Below are positions 17,654 through 26,078 of a DNA stretch of 31,009 nucleotides, in pieces. Numbering within the stretch: the stretch's first letter is position 1; each line of letters begins with the position of its first letter. A program made the position numbers and the translations under genes. Source of the stretch: JBGSON01 sp041739085 (GTDB taxonomy: Bacteria; Patescibacteriota; Gracilibacteria; CAIRYL01); NCBI GenBank assembly GCA_041739085.1, contig JBGSON010000054.1, positions 1 through 31,009 on the forward strand. The letters run 5' to 3'. The notes below the pieces were generated by a model. That model made no database searches. It had not been told where the DNA came from and was given only the letters and a program-made list of their open reading frames with translations.

Positions 17654-18276
17654 CCGCCGAACAAAAAATCCCCGTCCTCATCGCAACAAAAAACCCGGGA
17701 AAGTTTCGCGAGATCATGGAAGTCCTCCATGACCTCGATAGATTTCACTTTCTCCGTATTCAGGATCTCTCCCTGAAAGGAGACCCGGAGGAAAATGGGA
17801 GTTCGTATGAGGAAAACTCTCTCATCAAAGCCCGTTATTTTTTCGAAAAAAGCGGAGGTCAGATCACGATCGCCGAAGACTCCGGGATCGAAGTCGAAGC
17901 GCTTCAGAATGAACTCGGAGTAAAGACGAGAAGATGGGGAGCCGGCGAGAAGGCATCGGATGGGGAATGGCTCGAGTATTTTCTCCGGAGGATGGAAACA
18001 AATAAGAACAAGAAAGCGAAATTTATCTGTCTCTCGACGATCATCTGGGGAAAAGGATCGGGAGAATTGATCCAGTTCCGGGGAGAGACCTCAGGAATAA
18101 TCCTCGGGGAATCGCAATGTTCCATTCCGGAAGGGATCCCCATTTCAGCGGTTTTTCTTCCGGATGGGGAAGAAAAAGTCTATGCCGCGCTCAGCCCGAA
18201 CGAGAAAAACCGGATTTCGCACAGGGGAAAAGCGATGCATCAGGTGAAGGATTTTTTAGAGAGCCGGTTCCAATAA
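17650..18276 (+). CDS. rdgB: dITP/XTP pyrophosphatase (RdgB/HAM1 family)
   Basis: A 208-residue house-cleaning enzyme that hydrolyses non-canonical purine triphosphates to monophosphate and pyrophosphate. Family motifs are in order: IATKNPGKFREI (11-22) at the substrate end, YEENSLIKARYF, then AEDSGIEVEAL with the catalytic Asp, and SHRGKAMHQ near the C-terminus for purine recognition. Between them LGVKTRRWGAGEKASDGEW replaces the more usual PGxxSARYAG block. Its ATG overlaps the rfbB stop, so translation is coupled. AAAGGA lies just upstream of the start. Confidence 0.92.
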   Translation: MTAEQKIPVLIATKNPGKFREIMEVLHDLDRFHFLRIQDLSLKGDPEENGSSYEENSLIKARYFFEKSGGQITIAEDSGIEVEALQNELGVKTRRWGAGEKASDGEWLEYFLRRMETNKNKKAKFICLSTIIWGKGSGELIQFRGETSGIILGESQCSIPEGIPISAVFLPDGEEKVYAALSPNEKNRISHRGKAMHQVKDFLESRFQ

Positions 18277-18283
18277 TAGCTTC

Positions 18284-18754
18284 CTAGGCATCAAACACCC
18301 GCCGGATTTTCCAGAGATACACGACGAGGACGATATACGCGCAAAACCAGATCGGATCCGCGAGTCCGATATATTCCCGCCACTCGTCATACATGGAAAT
18401 AATGACAATATTTCTGATGAGAGTCGTGACCACGGGGATCGTCCCGACAAGGGGGACCCATCGCTTCAGTTTCAGAAGTCCGTATCCGAGAAAAAGGTGT
18501 ACCACCGCCAGGATGAATTCATCGATGAATGTGATCCAGAAGAAAAAATGGAACGGAGTCTCAAAAATGATCGCACCGTAGAGAAAAGCAAAAAATGCGT
18601 GGACAAGCGCTCCCATGATCGCGAGGAGTCCAAGAGAATGGAGGATGAGCTCCTGCTTCGAACGGGAATATTTTTTCGGGATTTTTATCCGTTTGAGAAC
18701 GGGTCTCACTCCATGGCTTGTATGTGGAGAGTCGAAAACGATATTGTCGGGCAT
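18284..18754 (-). CDS. four-helix integral membrane protein, unknown function
   Basis: A 156-residue protein. After a basic cytoplasmic N-terminus of about 35 residues come four predicted membrane spans: LILHSLGLLAIMGALVHAFFAF (36-57), FHFFFWITFIDEFILAVVHLFLG (68-90), VPLVGTIPVVTTLIRNIVII (99-118) and IWFCAYIVLVVYLW (134-147). I recognise no family. It is the last gene of the minus-strand run that starts with the subtilase, 22 bp behind the 646-residue gene, and is convergent with rdgB (7-bp gap, no terminator seen). Confidence 0.75.
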   Translation of the reverse strand: MPDNIVFDSPHTSHGVRPVLKRIKIPKKYSRSKQELILHSLGLLAIMGALVHAFFAFLYGAIIFETPFHFFFWITFIDEFILAVVHLFLGYGLLKLKRWVPLVGTIPVVTTLIRNIVIISMYDEWREYIGLADPIWFCAYIVLVVYLWKIRRVFDA

Positions 18755-18776
18755 AGGAAATGAGGGGAGAGGGGAT

Positions 18777-20717
18777 TTATTTTGAATTTGCTTGGGGTGT
18801 GGCGGGAGGAGTGTAAGTTATTTCAACTGTTGTAGTCTCTTGCGTGAACACGAGAGCATGTTTTACGGAATCGAATGAGATTTCGAATAATTTTCCCTTC
18901 ATATCTTTGAGCTGAGATTTGCCCGATGATTCGAAATATGTGCGGAGCTCCTCTTTCTGTTCTTTTGTAAATGCGTCCTTTAATTCTAATGGAGGCGTGA
19001 TACTCACGAAAAGGTCGGTCTTCTGAAGAATTTTTACCAGGCTTTTCTGAGCTGTTTCTTTCGTGACACCTTCAATGGCAAGCAAACTTTGTGGTCTTTG
19101 TTCCGGTGATTTTATAAACGCAATAACCGCATTCAAATTGCCTGTCAATTGGGCGCTATCTCCAGAGATTTTTTGAACCAGTTTTTCCAAGATTTCTGCA
19201 TTTTTTCTCTCCGCTTCCGTTTGGGCTGGTCTTATTTCGCCTGCTTTTTTAATGGTGAGAGTGAGAACTCCACTAGCGAATTTGTTGTCTGAAATTTCTT
19301 CTCCGCTTGCGATGAGAGTTCTATTGTCATTGCTTTTCATGAGCTTCATCACGAGCATTTTTCGGAGTCCTTTTGATTCATCCTTCCCGAGTTTATCCTT
19401 GTCTTTGTCCGTGAGGCCGGCTCCTTTGAATGTGATTTCCGTCCCGCTTTTCTCGCCTTTTCCGAATAACTTTGCGAGTCGGTTTGATTCCATGTCATCC
19501 ATAAGTTCATTCATCGCATTTCCGTCTCCGGTCATTATTTTTATGATATAGCCGAGAAATGTAGCGAAATCGGGCATGTTCTCAAGATATCCGGAGTTTT
19601 TATCCATCTTAATACCCAATTGTTTCAGGCCTTCTCTCACTTGCATGAGAGCCGCCTCTTTAAGCGCGACAGTCTGACCGAGCATTGTTTTTGTTGCTTC
19701 GGGGAGATCAGTCAGTGGTTTTAAATTACCACTTTCATCGAATCTTGTGGCCCCACTGATTCTTAGAAAATGAAGGATTTGATTCTCATCCGCTTTGGTC
19801 TTTCCATCAATGAGACATACATTATTTGGTCCTTTGACTTCAAATCGCATTGCAAAAAGATAGCAAAGATTTGTATCGGGATCTTTCATCCCCCTGGTCG
19901 TGAGATACAAGCTTGCATCTTTCTGCTCATCTTTCGTCGGAATGGCACTCTCTACGAGATTCTTTAGCTTTTCAGCGAATTTTTTTTCATCTTTCCAATC
20001 GCTATTTCCAATGGTGTTATCGACCCAAGAAGCCACTTCTTCAGTGGAAAGTCCGGCTGTTTCTAATGAAAGCCGTTTTACAAGCAATTCTTTAAATTTA
20101 TTGATGCGCTGCTGCTTCGGAAGACTTAGAATCGACTCTGTTTCCCTCGAATATTCTTCAGATTGAGCATTGGCCATTTGTGTTTCCTGACCAGCATATG
20201 CAGTCTGAGCATCTCTGTTTGCAGCGCTGATCTTCTGTTCCACGGTTTGCAGGAATTCTTCGATGACCCGTGAAACGATTGCATTCACTTCTTTATCATC
20301 TTTCTGTTTCTCAGCAGTAAGTCCTTTTATTCCTCCATCAGCCTTCGTCTTCAATCCATCCGCCTCTTTCAAAAATTCTCCCATGAGTTTTTTCTCTTCG
20401 GCGTCTTCATTCTTTTCCCCCTGTTTTTCCCATGCCTGCATTTTTTCAAGATTCGCTTTGTCTTTGTCGTCTGCACCGGAATGATAACCCCAGGTGTAAT
20501 CAAGTTTTTTTACTTTGTCATCTACGATATTTTTCAGTTTCTTGTCTGGGCTGATGAGATCGTCTTGTGTAAATCTTGGTTTTGCCTCTTGCAGGGTAGG
20601 TTGCGATTCTGCAGTTTTGCCTTCTGGAGGAGTTTCAAAAATAAGAAAACGCTCTCGAAATGAAAAGATTCTTGGATTCTGTAAAGACGCCGGCAGACAA
20701 ATTGTATGTCTCTGCAT
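18777..20717 (-). CDS. large charged cytoplasmic protein of unknown function
   Basis: A 646-residue protein very rich in Lys, Glu, Asp and Gln, with no signal peptide and no clear membrane span. Residues 40-200 look like a long helical or coiled-coil region (Lys/Glu-rich). A middle part (about 290-420) is more globular and has the few Cys. The last 20 residues are Pro/Thr-rich. I cannot assign it to a family. Its ATG follows the stop of the 117-residue gene without a gap (TAA then ATG at 20720-20715), with AAGG seven bases upstream, so the two are translationally coupled and probably work together. Codon use is a little more AT-rich than in the neighbouring enzymes. Confidence 0.75.
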   Translation of the reverse strand: MQRHTICLPASLQNPRIFSFRERFLIFETPPEGKTAESQPTLQEAKPRFTQDDLISPDKKLKNIVDDKVKKLDYTWGYHSGADDKDKANLEKMQAWEKQGEKNEDAEEKKLMGEFLKEADGLKTKADGGIKGLTAEKQKDDKEVNAIVSRVIEEFLQTVEQKISAANRDAQTAYAGQETQMANAQSEEYSRETESILSLPKQQRINKFKELLVKRLSLETAGLSTEEVASWVDNTIGNSDWKDEKKFAEKLKNLVESAIPTKDEQKDASLYLTTRGMKDPDTNLCYLFAMRFEVKGPNNVCLIDGKTKADENQILHFLRISGATRFDESGNLKPLTDLPEATKTMLGQTVALKEAALMQVREGLKQLGIKMDKNSGYLENMPDFATFLGYIIKIMTGDGNAMNELMDDMESNRLAKLFGKGEKSGTEITFKGAGLTDKDKDKLGKDESKGLRKMLVMKLMKSNDNRTLIASGEEISDNKFASGVLTLTIKKAGEIRPAQTEAERKNAEILEKLVQKISGDSAQLTGNLNAVIAFIKSPEQRPQSLLAIEGVTKETAQKSLVKILQKTDLFVSITPPLELKDAFTKEQKEELRTYFESSGKSQLKDMKGKLFEISFDSVKHALVFTQETTTVEITYTPPATPQANSK

Positions 20718-21071
20718 TTAAGAGCCTTGAGCGGTTGATGAAAGCTTTCCTTCGAGTTTCGCGAGTTCATTTTTGTCTTTTTCCCGTGATTTCTCTTCGC
20801 GGTTTATCCGGAATTTTGTGTCGTAATTCCGCGCGAGGAGCGAGATATTGTGATCGAACCGCGTGAGGACACCCGAAACCGACTGTTCATACTGAGTTTG
20901 AATACTCTCTTTTCTTTTTTGCGCTTTCTCCGCGAGATTCATGATATGGACTCTTTCTTCCGGCGAGAGTACGTCAAAAAGAGTCGCCGCATGGGACGCG
21001 ATTTCTTTTTCGACACCGCATTCACAAAGGAAAAAGTTGAATTCTCCCGGAGTCGAGGGGGCAGAGATCAT
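20718..21071 (-). CDS. small coiled-coil protein coupled to the 646-residue protein
   Basis: A 117-residue protein with a globular N-terminal half that includes CECG (residues 16-19), the phrase LFDVLSPEERVHIMNLAEKAQKR, and a strongly charged coiled-coil C-terminal half (REEKSREKDKNELAKLEGK). The function is unknown. It has a good promoter between its start and the aroD stop, and its stop codon touches the start of the next gene. The pair looks like a two-gene unit, possibly also fed by read-through from aroD. Confidence 0.65.
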   Translation of the reverse strand: MISAPSTPGEFNFFLCECGVEKEIASHAATLFDVLSPEERVHIMNLAEKAQKRKESIQTQYEQSVSGVLTRFDHNISLLARNYDTKFRINREEKSREKDKNELAKLEGKLSSTAQGS

Positions 21072-21097
21072 GAAGTGGATTTGTTTGTGTTGCCCTT

Positions 21098-21126
21098 ATT
21101 ATAGCGAAAATCGTCGATTTCCGCAA
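21098..21126 (-). promoter_or_regulatory. promoter of the 117/646-residue gene pair
   Basis: Minus strand TTGCGG (21121-21126), a 17-bp spacer, then TATAAT (21098-21103), just beyond the aroD stop codon. The predicted leader is about 20 nt. Confidence 0.52.
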
Positions 21127-21129
21127 ACC

Positions 21130-21837
21130 TCAGCTTTCGTCCGCTCTTCTCATTTTTTCCAGGAGATTTTTCCATGCCAAACGGAGATCTTCGCTCGTCA
21201 TCTGACCGGGTGCTGTGCCTTCTTCGTCGCTCAGAGAAGCAAACATCCATTCCGATCCCATGAGGGGAGTGAGGATCCGGGTCCCTTTTCCCGCTTCCCC
21301 CATGGCAAGCGTGATGAACCGCAATTTCATTTTTCTTAACGTATTCGTGAGAGCAAAAATCACATCCGAATCACTTTCGGTATTGGCGAACGTAGCGATT
21401 TTTACAATATCCGCTCCGAGCATTTTCATGGATTCGGCAAGTTTCACGAGTTCCGCAAGTCCGGGAGTAGAAGTGAAGAAATGGGCAGAGAGAATGAGAT
21501 CAGTTTTTCCCCTCTCCCGGAGGAATTTTTTGATCAGTTTCTCGGGAAAATAGGAATCGAGGTCGACATATTCCGCCCCCAGCCCTGAACCCTGGAGGAG
21601 GATATCAAGCATCTCTTCCTCAGTACCTGAAAAACTTCCGCCTGCTTCTTTCCTTTTTATCGTGAGGACGAGCGGAGTTTGTTTCTCCTGAAAAATGAGG
21701 GACAGTTCATTTTCTGTCACCGGGAATTCTCCGAGCCAGAGTTCGACGAGGTCTGCTTTTGAAGACGCCTCTCTCATGGATGCGAAGAGAGCAGCGAGAG
21801 AGTTTTTCCTGATCGGGATGCAGATTCTTGTGCTCAT
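21130..21837 (-). CDS. aroD: 3-dehydroquinate dehydratase, type I
   Basis: A 235-residue TIM-barrel enzyme of the shikimate pathway that removes water from 3-dehydroquinate through a Schiff base. Catalytic Lys146 lies in ADIVKIATF and the acid/base His119 in LSAHFFTSTP. Substrate-binding residues are Glu32 (VELWLGE), Arg187 (GKGTRILTP) and Gln212 (APGQMTSED). The MGEAGKGTRILTPLMGS block is diagnostic. The length is close to the family norm of about 250. It lies 53 bp behind the subtilase on the same strand, and no other aro genes are in the window. Confidence 0.93.
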   Translation of the reverse strand: MSTRICIPIRKNSLAALFASMREASSKADLVELWLGEFPVTENELSLIFQEKQTPLVLTIKRKEAGGSFSGTEEEMLDILLQGSGLGAEYVDLDSYFPEKLIKKFLRERGKTDLILSAHFFTSTPGLAELVKLAESMKMLGADIVKIATFANTESDSDVIFALTNTLRKMKLRFITLAMGEAGKGTRILTPLMGSEWMFASLSDEEGTAPGQMTSEDLRLAWKNLLEKMRRADES

Positions 21838-21890
21838 GAGAAAAAAATGGAAGCAGGTCCATTATGACATCCCTCTCCGGAAAGTGAAAT

Positions 21891-23669
21891 TTATTCTGAG
21901 GCGAAGACCTTCCCCATGAGCTCCAGGAACTCTCTCCTCGTGATGTATGCTCTCCTCTCCTCCCGCGGTACGTAGAGAAGGATATCCCTGATGGAAGGGG
22001 ATGGGTCTCCTTTTCCGAGAATCAGCATCTTGGCGGCTTCTTCCTTCCGTACTACCTGCTTCGGATTTAAAAAACTCCCCGGCTCTCCCGAAAGGAATCC
22101 GAGCCGGTCCGCGGCAAGGATATAAGGAGCGAATGCGGAGTCCATTTCCACATCTTTGTACATGGCGTAGTAATACCTTTTGCTCAGGAAATTTTCGTAG
22201 ACCTTGTCCCCGACGTCCCGTTTCTCCAGGAATTCTACGATGAGGGCAAGCATCTCCTGTCGGGTCAGGTATTTATTGAGTTTGAGATCGATGAACTCGT
22301 TTGCGCCGATCGGTTTTTTCTCCCGGACGAGAGTCGCGGAAAGAGCGATCCAGTTCGCGTAGAGCTTCTTTTTTTCCTCATCATTTATTTTTTTTGTCTG
22401 GAGATACCCGTCTTCAAACCTGCTCGTGTACTTCTTTATGGTCTGCTCGATCACTTCGGGTGAAGTCTCCGGAGCTTTTGAGAGGATCCTGGAATAGAGG
22501 CCGGTGACGAACGCGGCGCCCTGGCTTGTCCCGCTTCGGATACCGTATTTTTTTCCGGGGAGTGTGCTCAGGTATTCTCCCGGGACGGAGATCTCGACGC
22601 CGTCCCCGTAATTCGAAGATTTCCACCGGTTCCCGAGGAGATCCACGGTCCCCACGGAGAGCACTTCAGGATACGCTGCCGGATACTGTGCTATGTCCGA
22701 TGCCTCGTTTCCCGATGCGGCGATGAGGAAAGTCCCTTTCTCTTTGATCTCACGGATCGTTTCGTGGAGGATCTCTGATTCCTCCGGAAATCCAAAGCTC
22801 ATATTGATGACATCTGCCCCTTCCTTTTCGGCATAGAGAAGCGCCGCGACGACATCGGAGAGCACTATCCCGGAATCTTTCCCCGCAACTTTCAGGATCA
22901 TGATCTGGGAATCGCCGCTCACTCCTTTCATATCCGAAAAAATTGTCGGCCGTGCGGAAATAATCCCGGAAATATGTGTTCCATGTCCATTTTCATCTGC
23001 ATTTTCAGGATCCATGTCAACGAAGTTCCATCCGTACACATCATCGACGTAGCCATTGTGGTCGTCATCCACGCCATCATACCCTTCAGATTCCCCAGTA
23101 TTCATCCAGACGGAATCCGCAAATGCCGGATGGTCCCTGTCGACCCCGCTGTCGATCACCGCCACAATAACAGATTTTGTGTTCACGATTTCTTTTACGT
23201 CGGAAAAGATATAATTGGAATCGGTCGCCATCAACTCCCCTTCGTCTTCCAGGAGCGATCCGGCCATATTCTCTTCGATTTTCTTGATTCCCCCGAGTGA
23301 TTGCTGGTCGATACGTTCTTGAAGTTCTTTTTCCGATGACTCTCCCCCGATTTCCAGAACAACGATCACTCCGGATTCTTCGAGAGAAGCGAGGTATTCT
23401 TTTTTCACACCTGGGTCCTCCTTCGTGATACTCGCCATGAGAGATTCCTGTTTTCTCCCAAGAGGAGCGCCCTGAAGCGTCATGATCTCAAACTGGGCAT
23501 ATTCTGAACCAAGGCTTTCCAGATCGTTCCTTTCCGAATCCGTGAGAGAGATCTGAGCGCTCTTTTCCCACCTGTAGGATGAGGAAAAGAACATGACCCC
23601 TACTCCGATGAGAAGGAGAGAGACTCCAAGGAGAAGCCACATTCTGTCGCGCGATGTATTGGAAGACAT
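21891..23669 (-). CDS. membrane-anchored subtilisin-like protease with SLH-like C-terminus
   Basis: A 592-residue serine protease. A short N-terminus is followed by one membrane span or uncleaved signal (WLLLGVSLLLIGVGVMFFSS, 11-30). Residues 40-160 are probably a propeptide. The S8 catalytic domain spans about 165-400, with Asp173 (VIDSGVD), His229 (NGHGTHISG), oxyanion Asn321 (AASGNEAS) and Ser382 (SGTSQGAAFVTG). A DGVDDDHNGYVDD insert, typical of calcium-binding subtilases, lies at 198-210. The last 140 residues hold S-layer-homology-like repeats (YKDVEMDSAFAPYILAADRL, then RKEEAAKMLI, then ITRREFLELMGKVF). It should act outside the cytoplasmic membrane, tied to the envelope. It is the first gene of the minus-strand run, with its own promoter. 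Confidence 0.93.
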   Translation of the reverse strand: MSSNTSRDRMWLLLGVSLLLIGVGVMFFSSSYRWEKSAQISLTDSERNDLESLGSEYAQFEIMTLQGAPLGRKQESLMASITKEDPGVKKEYLASLEESGVIVVLEIGGESSEKELQERIDQQSLGGIKKIEENMAGSLLEDEGELMATDSNYIFSDVKEIVNTKSVIVAVIDSGVDRDHPAFADSVWMNTGESEGYDGVDDDHNGYVDDVYGWNFVDMDPENADENGHGTHISGIISARPTIFSDMKGVSGDSQIMILKVAGKDSGIVLSDVVAALLYAEKEGADVINMSFGFPEESEILHETIREIKEKGTFLIAASGNEASDIAQYPAAYPEVLSVGTVDLLGNRWKSSNYGDGVEISVPGEYLSTLPGKKYGIRSGTSQGAAFVTGLYSRILSKAPETSPEVIEQTIKKYTSRFEDGYLQTKKINDEEKKKLYANWIALSATLVREKKPIGANEFIDLKLNKYLTRQEMLALIVEFLEKRDVGDKVYENFLSKRYYYAMYKDVEMDSAFAPYILAADRLGFLSGEPGSFLNPKQVVRKEEAAKMLILGKGDPSPSIRDILLYVPREERRAYITRREFLELMGKVFASE

Positions 23670-23694
23670 GGGAGTGGAGGGAATATTTCATATT

Positions 23695-23723
23695 ATTATA
23701 ACATAAGTAAATTATTAATACAA
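23695..23723 (-). promoter_or_regulatory. subtilase promoter
   Basis: Minus strand TTGTAT (23718-23723), a 17-bp spacer, then TATAAT (23695-23700). The predicted leader is about 19 nt, with no Shine-Dalgarno sequence before the ATG. Confidence 0.52.
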
Positions 23724-23743
23724 CGATGCTCACACGAATGCGT

Positions 23744-23814
23744 AAGCAAGGAAGCAGACAAGCCAGTAAGCAATAGATTATTACTTGCTTGCTCGCTTGA
23801 TAGCTTGCATGCTC
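23744..23814. repeat. period-8 AAGC/GCTT palindrome
   Basis: AAGC occurs at exactly 8-base steps at 23744, 23752, 23760 and 23768. After a 15-nt centre GCTT occurs at 8-base steps at 23787, 23795 and 23803, followed by GCTC at 23811. The two halves can fold so that the tetramers pair in register; the inner 14 positions (AAGCCAGTAAGCAA with TTGCTTGCTCGCTT) pair with one mismatch and one G-T. It lies between the divergent subtilase and fusA promoters and is outside both coding regions. Confidence 0.7.
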
Positions 23815-23852
23815 TCCTTTTCTGTTTTTCTTTTTTCTTCAGGAAAATCCTC

Positions 23853-23881
23853 TCGACAGGATTCCGCGACTTCCCTACAAT
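23853..23881 (+). promoter_or_regulatory. fusA promoter
   Basis: TCGACA (23853-23858), a 17-bp spacer, then TACAAT (23876-23881), each one base from consensus. The predicted start is near 23888, about 29 nt before the fusA ATG. Confidence 0.55.
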
Positions 23882-23916
23882 ATTCGCGCTTTTTTATCGA
23901 CATTCATCCTCTTCCC

Positions 23917-25983
23917 ATGGCAGATCTTAGAAAATTGCGCAATATCGGTATTATCGCCCATATTGATGCCGGAAAAACGACCACCACTGAACGCATCCTC
24001 TATTACACCGGGAGGACTCATAAGATCGGAGAAGTGCATAACGGAGAGGCGACCATGGACTGGATGGAGCAGGAACAGGAACGCGGGATCACGATCACGT
24101 CCGCAGCTACGTATTGCAGCTGGGGAGATACGAGCATCAATATCATCGACACTCCGGGACACGTTGATTTTACCGCTGAGGTGGAGCGCTCGCTCCGGGT
24201 GCTCGACGGGGGAGTCGTCGTTTTTGACGGTTCTCAGGGCGTGGAACCGCAGTCTGAAACTGTCTGGAGACAGGCGGACAAGTACCGGGTTCCGAGGATC
24301 GCTTTCGTGAACAAGATGGATAAGACGGGGGGAGATTTCTACATGAGCCTTGATTCCATCCACAAAAGACTTTCTCCCAACGCTTACGCCATCCAGCTCC
24401 CGATCGGAGCTGAGGAAACTTTTTCCGGAATCGTCGACATCATCAAAAAGACTGCATATAAGTTCACGGGAAAGAACGGAGAGGATATCGTCGAGATCGA
24501 AGTTCCGGCAGACATGAAAGAGAAGATCGAGGAGCATCGGGAGAAACTCTTTGAGGCTGCTGCATCCCATAATGATGAGATCATGGCGAAATATCTCGAA
24601 GGTCATGAACTTTCCATTGAGGACATTAAGAAAGGTCTCCGTTCGGGCGTCGTGAAGAACGAGATCTACCTTGTCCTCTGCGGATCATCGCTCAAGAACG
24701 CCGGCGTCCAGCTCCTCCTCGATGCAGTGGTCGATTATCTCCCGTGTCCGCTTGATGTCGGAGGTGTTACCGGAAAAAACCCGAAAACAGATGCGGAAGA
24801 AAAGAGGAATCCTGACAACAGTGAGCCTCTTGCCGGTGTTGCGTTCAAAATAGCGACGGATCCGTTCATCGGGAAACTCACGTTTTACCGGGTCTATTCC
24901 GGAGTTCTGAAGTCGGGGACCTATGTCACAAACCCGAGGACCGGACAGAAAGAGCGCATCAGCCGGCTCGTCATCATGCATGCGAATTCGCGTTCCGAGG
25001 TGAAAGAGGTAGAAGCGGGGGGGATCTGTGCGATCGTCGGACTCAAGGATATCCGTACGGGAGACACGCTCTGCGATGAAGATCATCTCATTGCGCTCGA
25101 AGAGATGGTATTTCCAGAACCGGTCATCTCCATTGCCGTTGAGCCGAAGACGAAGGCGGATCAGGAAAAAATGGGATTTTCCCTTCAAAAATTCATAGAA
25201 GAAGATCCGACGTTGAGGATAAAGACGGATGAAGAGACAGGACAGACCATCCTTTCCGGGATGGGTGAACTCCATCTCGATATTATTGTCGACCGCCTCA
25301 GGAGGGAGTTTAAAGTGGAAACAAATGTGGGGAAACCGCAGGTCGCCTACCGTGAGACGGTCACGAAAGAGGTAGAGGTCGAAGAAAAGTATGCGAAACA
25401 GACCGGAGGCCGCGGGCAGTATGGACACGTCTGGATCCGCGTTGAACCGAATGAGCCGGGGAAGGGGTATGAATTCATCAATGGTATCGTAGGAGGGAAG
25501 ATCCCGGGTGAGTTCATTCCCGCGGTGAACAAGGGTATTCAGGAAGCACTCCAGAGAGGAGTCGTCGCCGGATATCCGATCGTCGATGTGAAAGTCGAAC
25601 TCTTCGACGGATCCTACCACGATGTCGATTCTTCCGAGTTTTCATTTAAGGCAGCCGGTTCCTTCGCATTCCAGAAGGCGGCCAGAATCGCAAATCCGAT
25701 ACTCCTTGAACCGATCATGGCAGTGGAAGTCGTCACCGCTGAGGAATATATGGGGGATATCATGGGCAATATTTCATCGAAAAGAGGAAAAATCGAGGAA
25801 ATGACCGAACGGGCAACGGCGAAAGTCATCAAAGCGAAAGTTCCTCTCTCCGAGATGTTCGGGTACGCTACGGATCTCCGTTCCATGTCCCAGGGGAGGG
25901 CGAGTTATACGATGGAATTTTCACATTACGAAAAGGTGCCAAAAAACGTTGAAGAGAAAATCAAGAAAGAGAGAGGGATATAA
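23917..25983 (+). CDS. fusA: elongation factor G
   Basis: A 688-residue translational GTPase that moves tRNAs and mRNA through the ribosome. The ATG at 23917 (MADLRKLRNIGIIAH) is the right start; the open frame upstream runs into the palindrome and promoter. GTP-binding motifs are AHIDAGKTT (14-22), RGITI (56-60) in switch I, DTPGHVDF (78-85) and NKMD (132-135). Domains II to V follow, including GMGELHLDI and the GGRGQYGHVWI block of domain IV. The length matches typical EF-G. It stands alone here rather than in a str operon with rpsL, rpsG and tuf, and is closed by its own terminator. Confidence 0.98.
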   Translation: MADLRKLRNIGIIAHIDAGKTTTTERILYYTGRTHKIGEVHNGEATMDWMEQEQERGITITSAATYCSWGDTSINIIDTPGHVDFTAEVERSLRVLDGGVVVFDGSQGVEPQSETVWRQADKYRVPRIAFVNKMDKTGGDFYMSLDSIHKRLSPNAYAIQLPIGAEETFSGIVDIIKKTAYKFTGKNGEDIVEIEVPADMKEKIEEHREKLFEAAASHNDEIMAKYLEGHELSIEDIKKGLRSGVVKNEIYLVLCGSSLKNAGVQLLLDAVVDYLPCPLDVGGVTGKNPKTDAEEKRNPDNSEPLAGVAFKIATDPFIGKLTFYRVYSGVLKSGTYVTNPRTGQKERISRLVIMHANSRSEVKEVEAGGICAIVGLKDIRTGDTLCDEDHLIALEEMVFPEPVISIAVEPKTKADQEKMGFSLQKFIEEDPTLRIKTDEETGQTILSGMGELHLDIIVDRLRREFKVETNVGKPQVAYRETVTKEVEVEEKYAKQTGGRGQYGHVWIRVEPNEPGKGYEFINGIVGGKIPGEFIPAVNKGIQEALQRGVVAGYPIVDVKVELFDGSYHDVDSSEFSFKAAGSFAFQKAARIANPILLEPIMAVEVVTAEEYMGDIMGNISSKRGKIEEMTERATAKVIKAKVPLSEMFGYATDLRSMSQGRASYTMEFSHYEKVPKNVEEKIKKERGI

Positions 25984-26011
25984 TCTCTGTTCTCTCACTA
26001 TCGAAACATAG

Positions 26012-26044
26012 AAAGCCGGAAAATGTGTGTTTCCGGCTTTTTTC
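26012..26044 (+). terminator. fusA terminator
   Basis: An 11-bp perfect stem AAAGCCGGAAA / TTTCCGGCTTT (26012-26022 with 26030-26040) with a 7-nt loop, followed by further T. It lies 28 bp after the fusA stop. Confidence 0.85.
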
Positions 26045-26078
26045 TTGTATTTCCCAATGAGCGGAAAAGTGATACATA

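Noticed and set aside
24685..25620. A 311-codon open frame antisense to fusA, and a 243-codon one at 23875-24606
   Set aside because: They are codon-structure shadows of the strongly supported fusA frame, with unnatural composition and no motifs.
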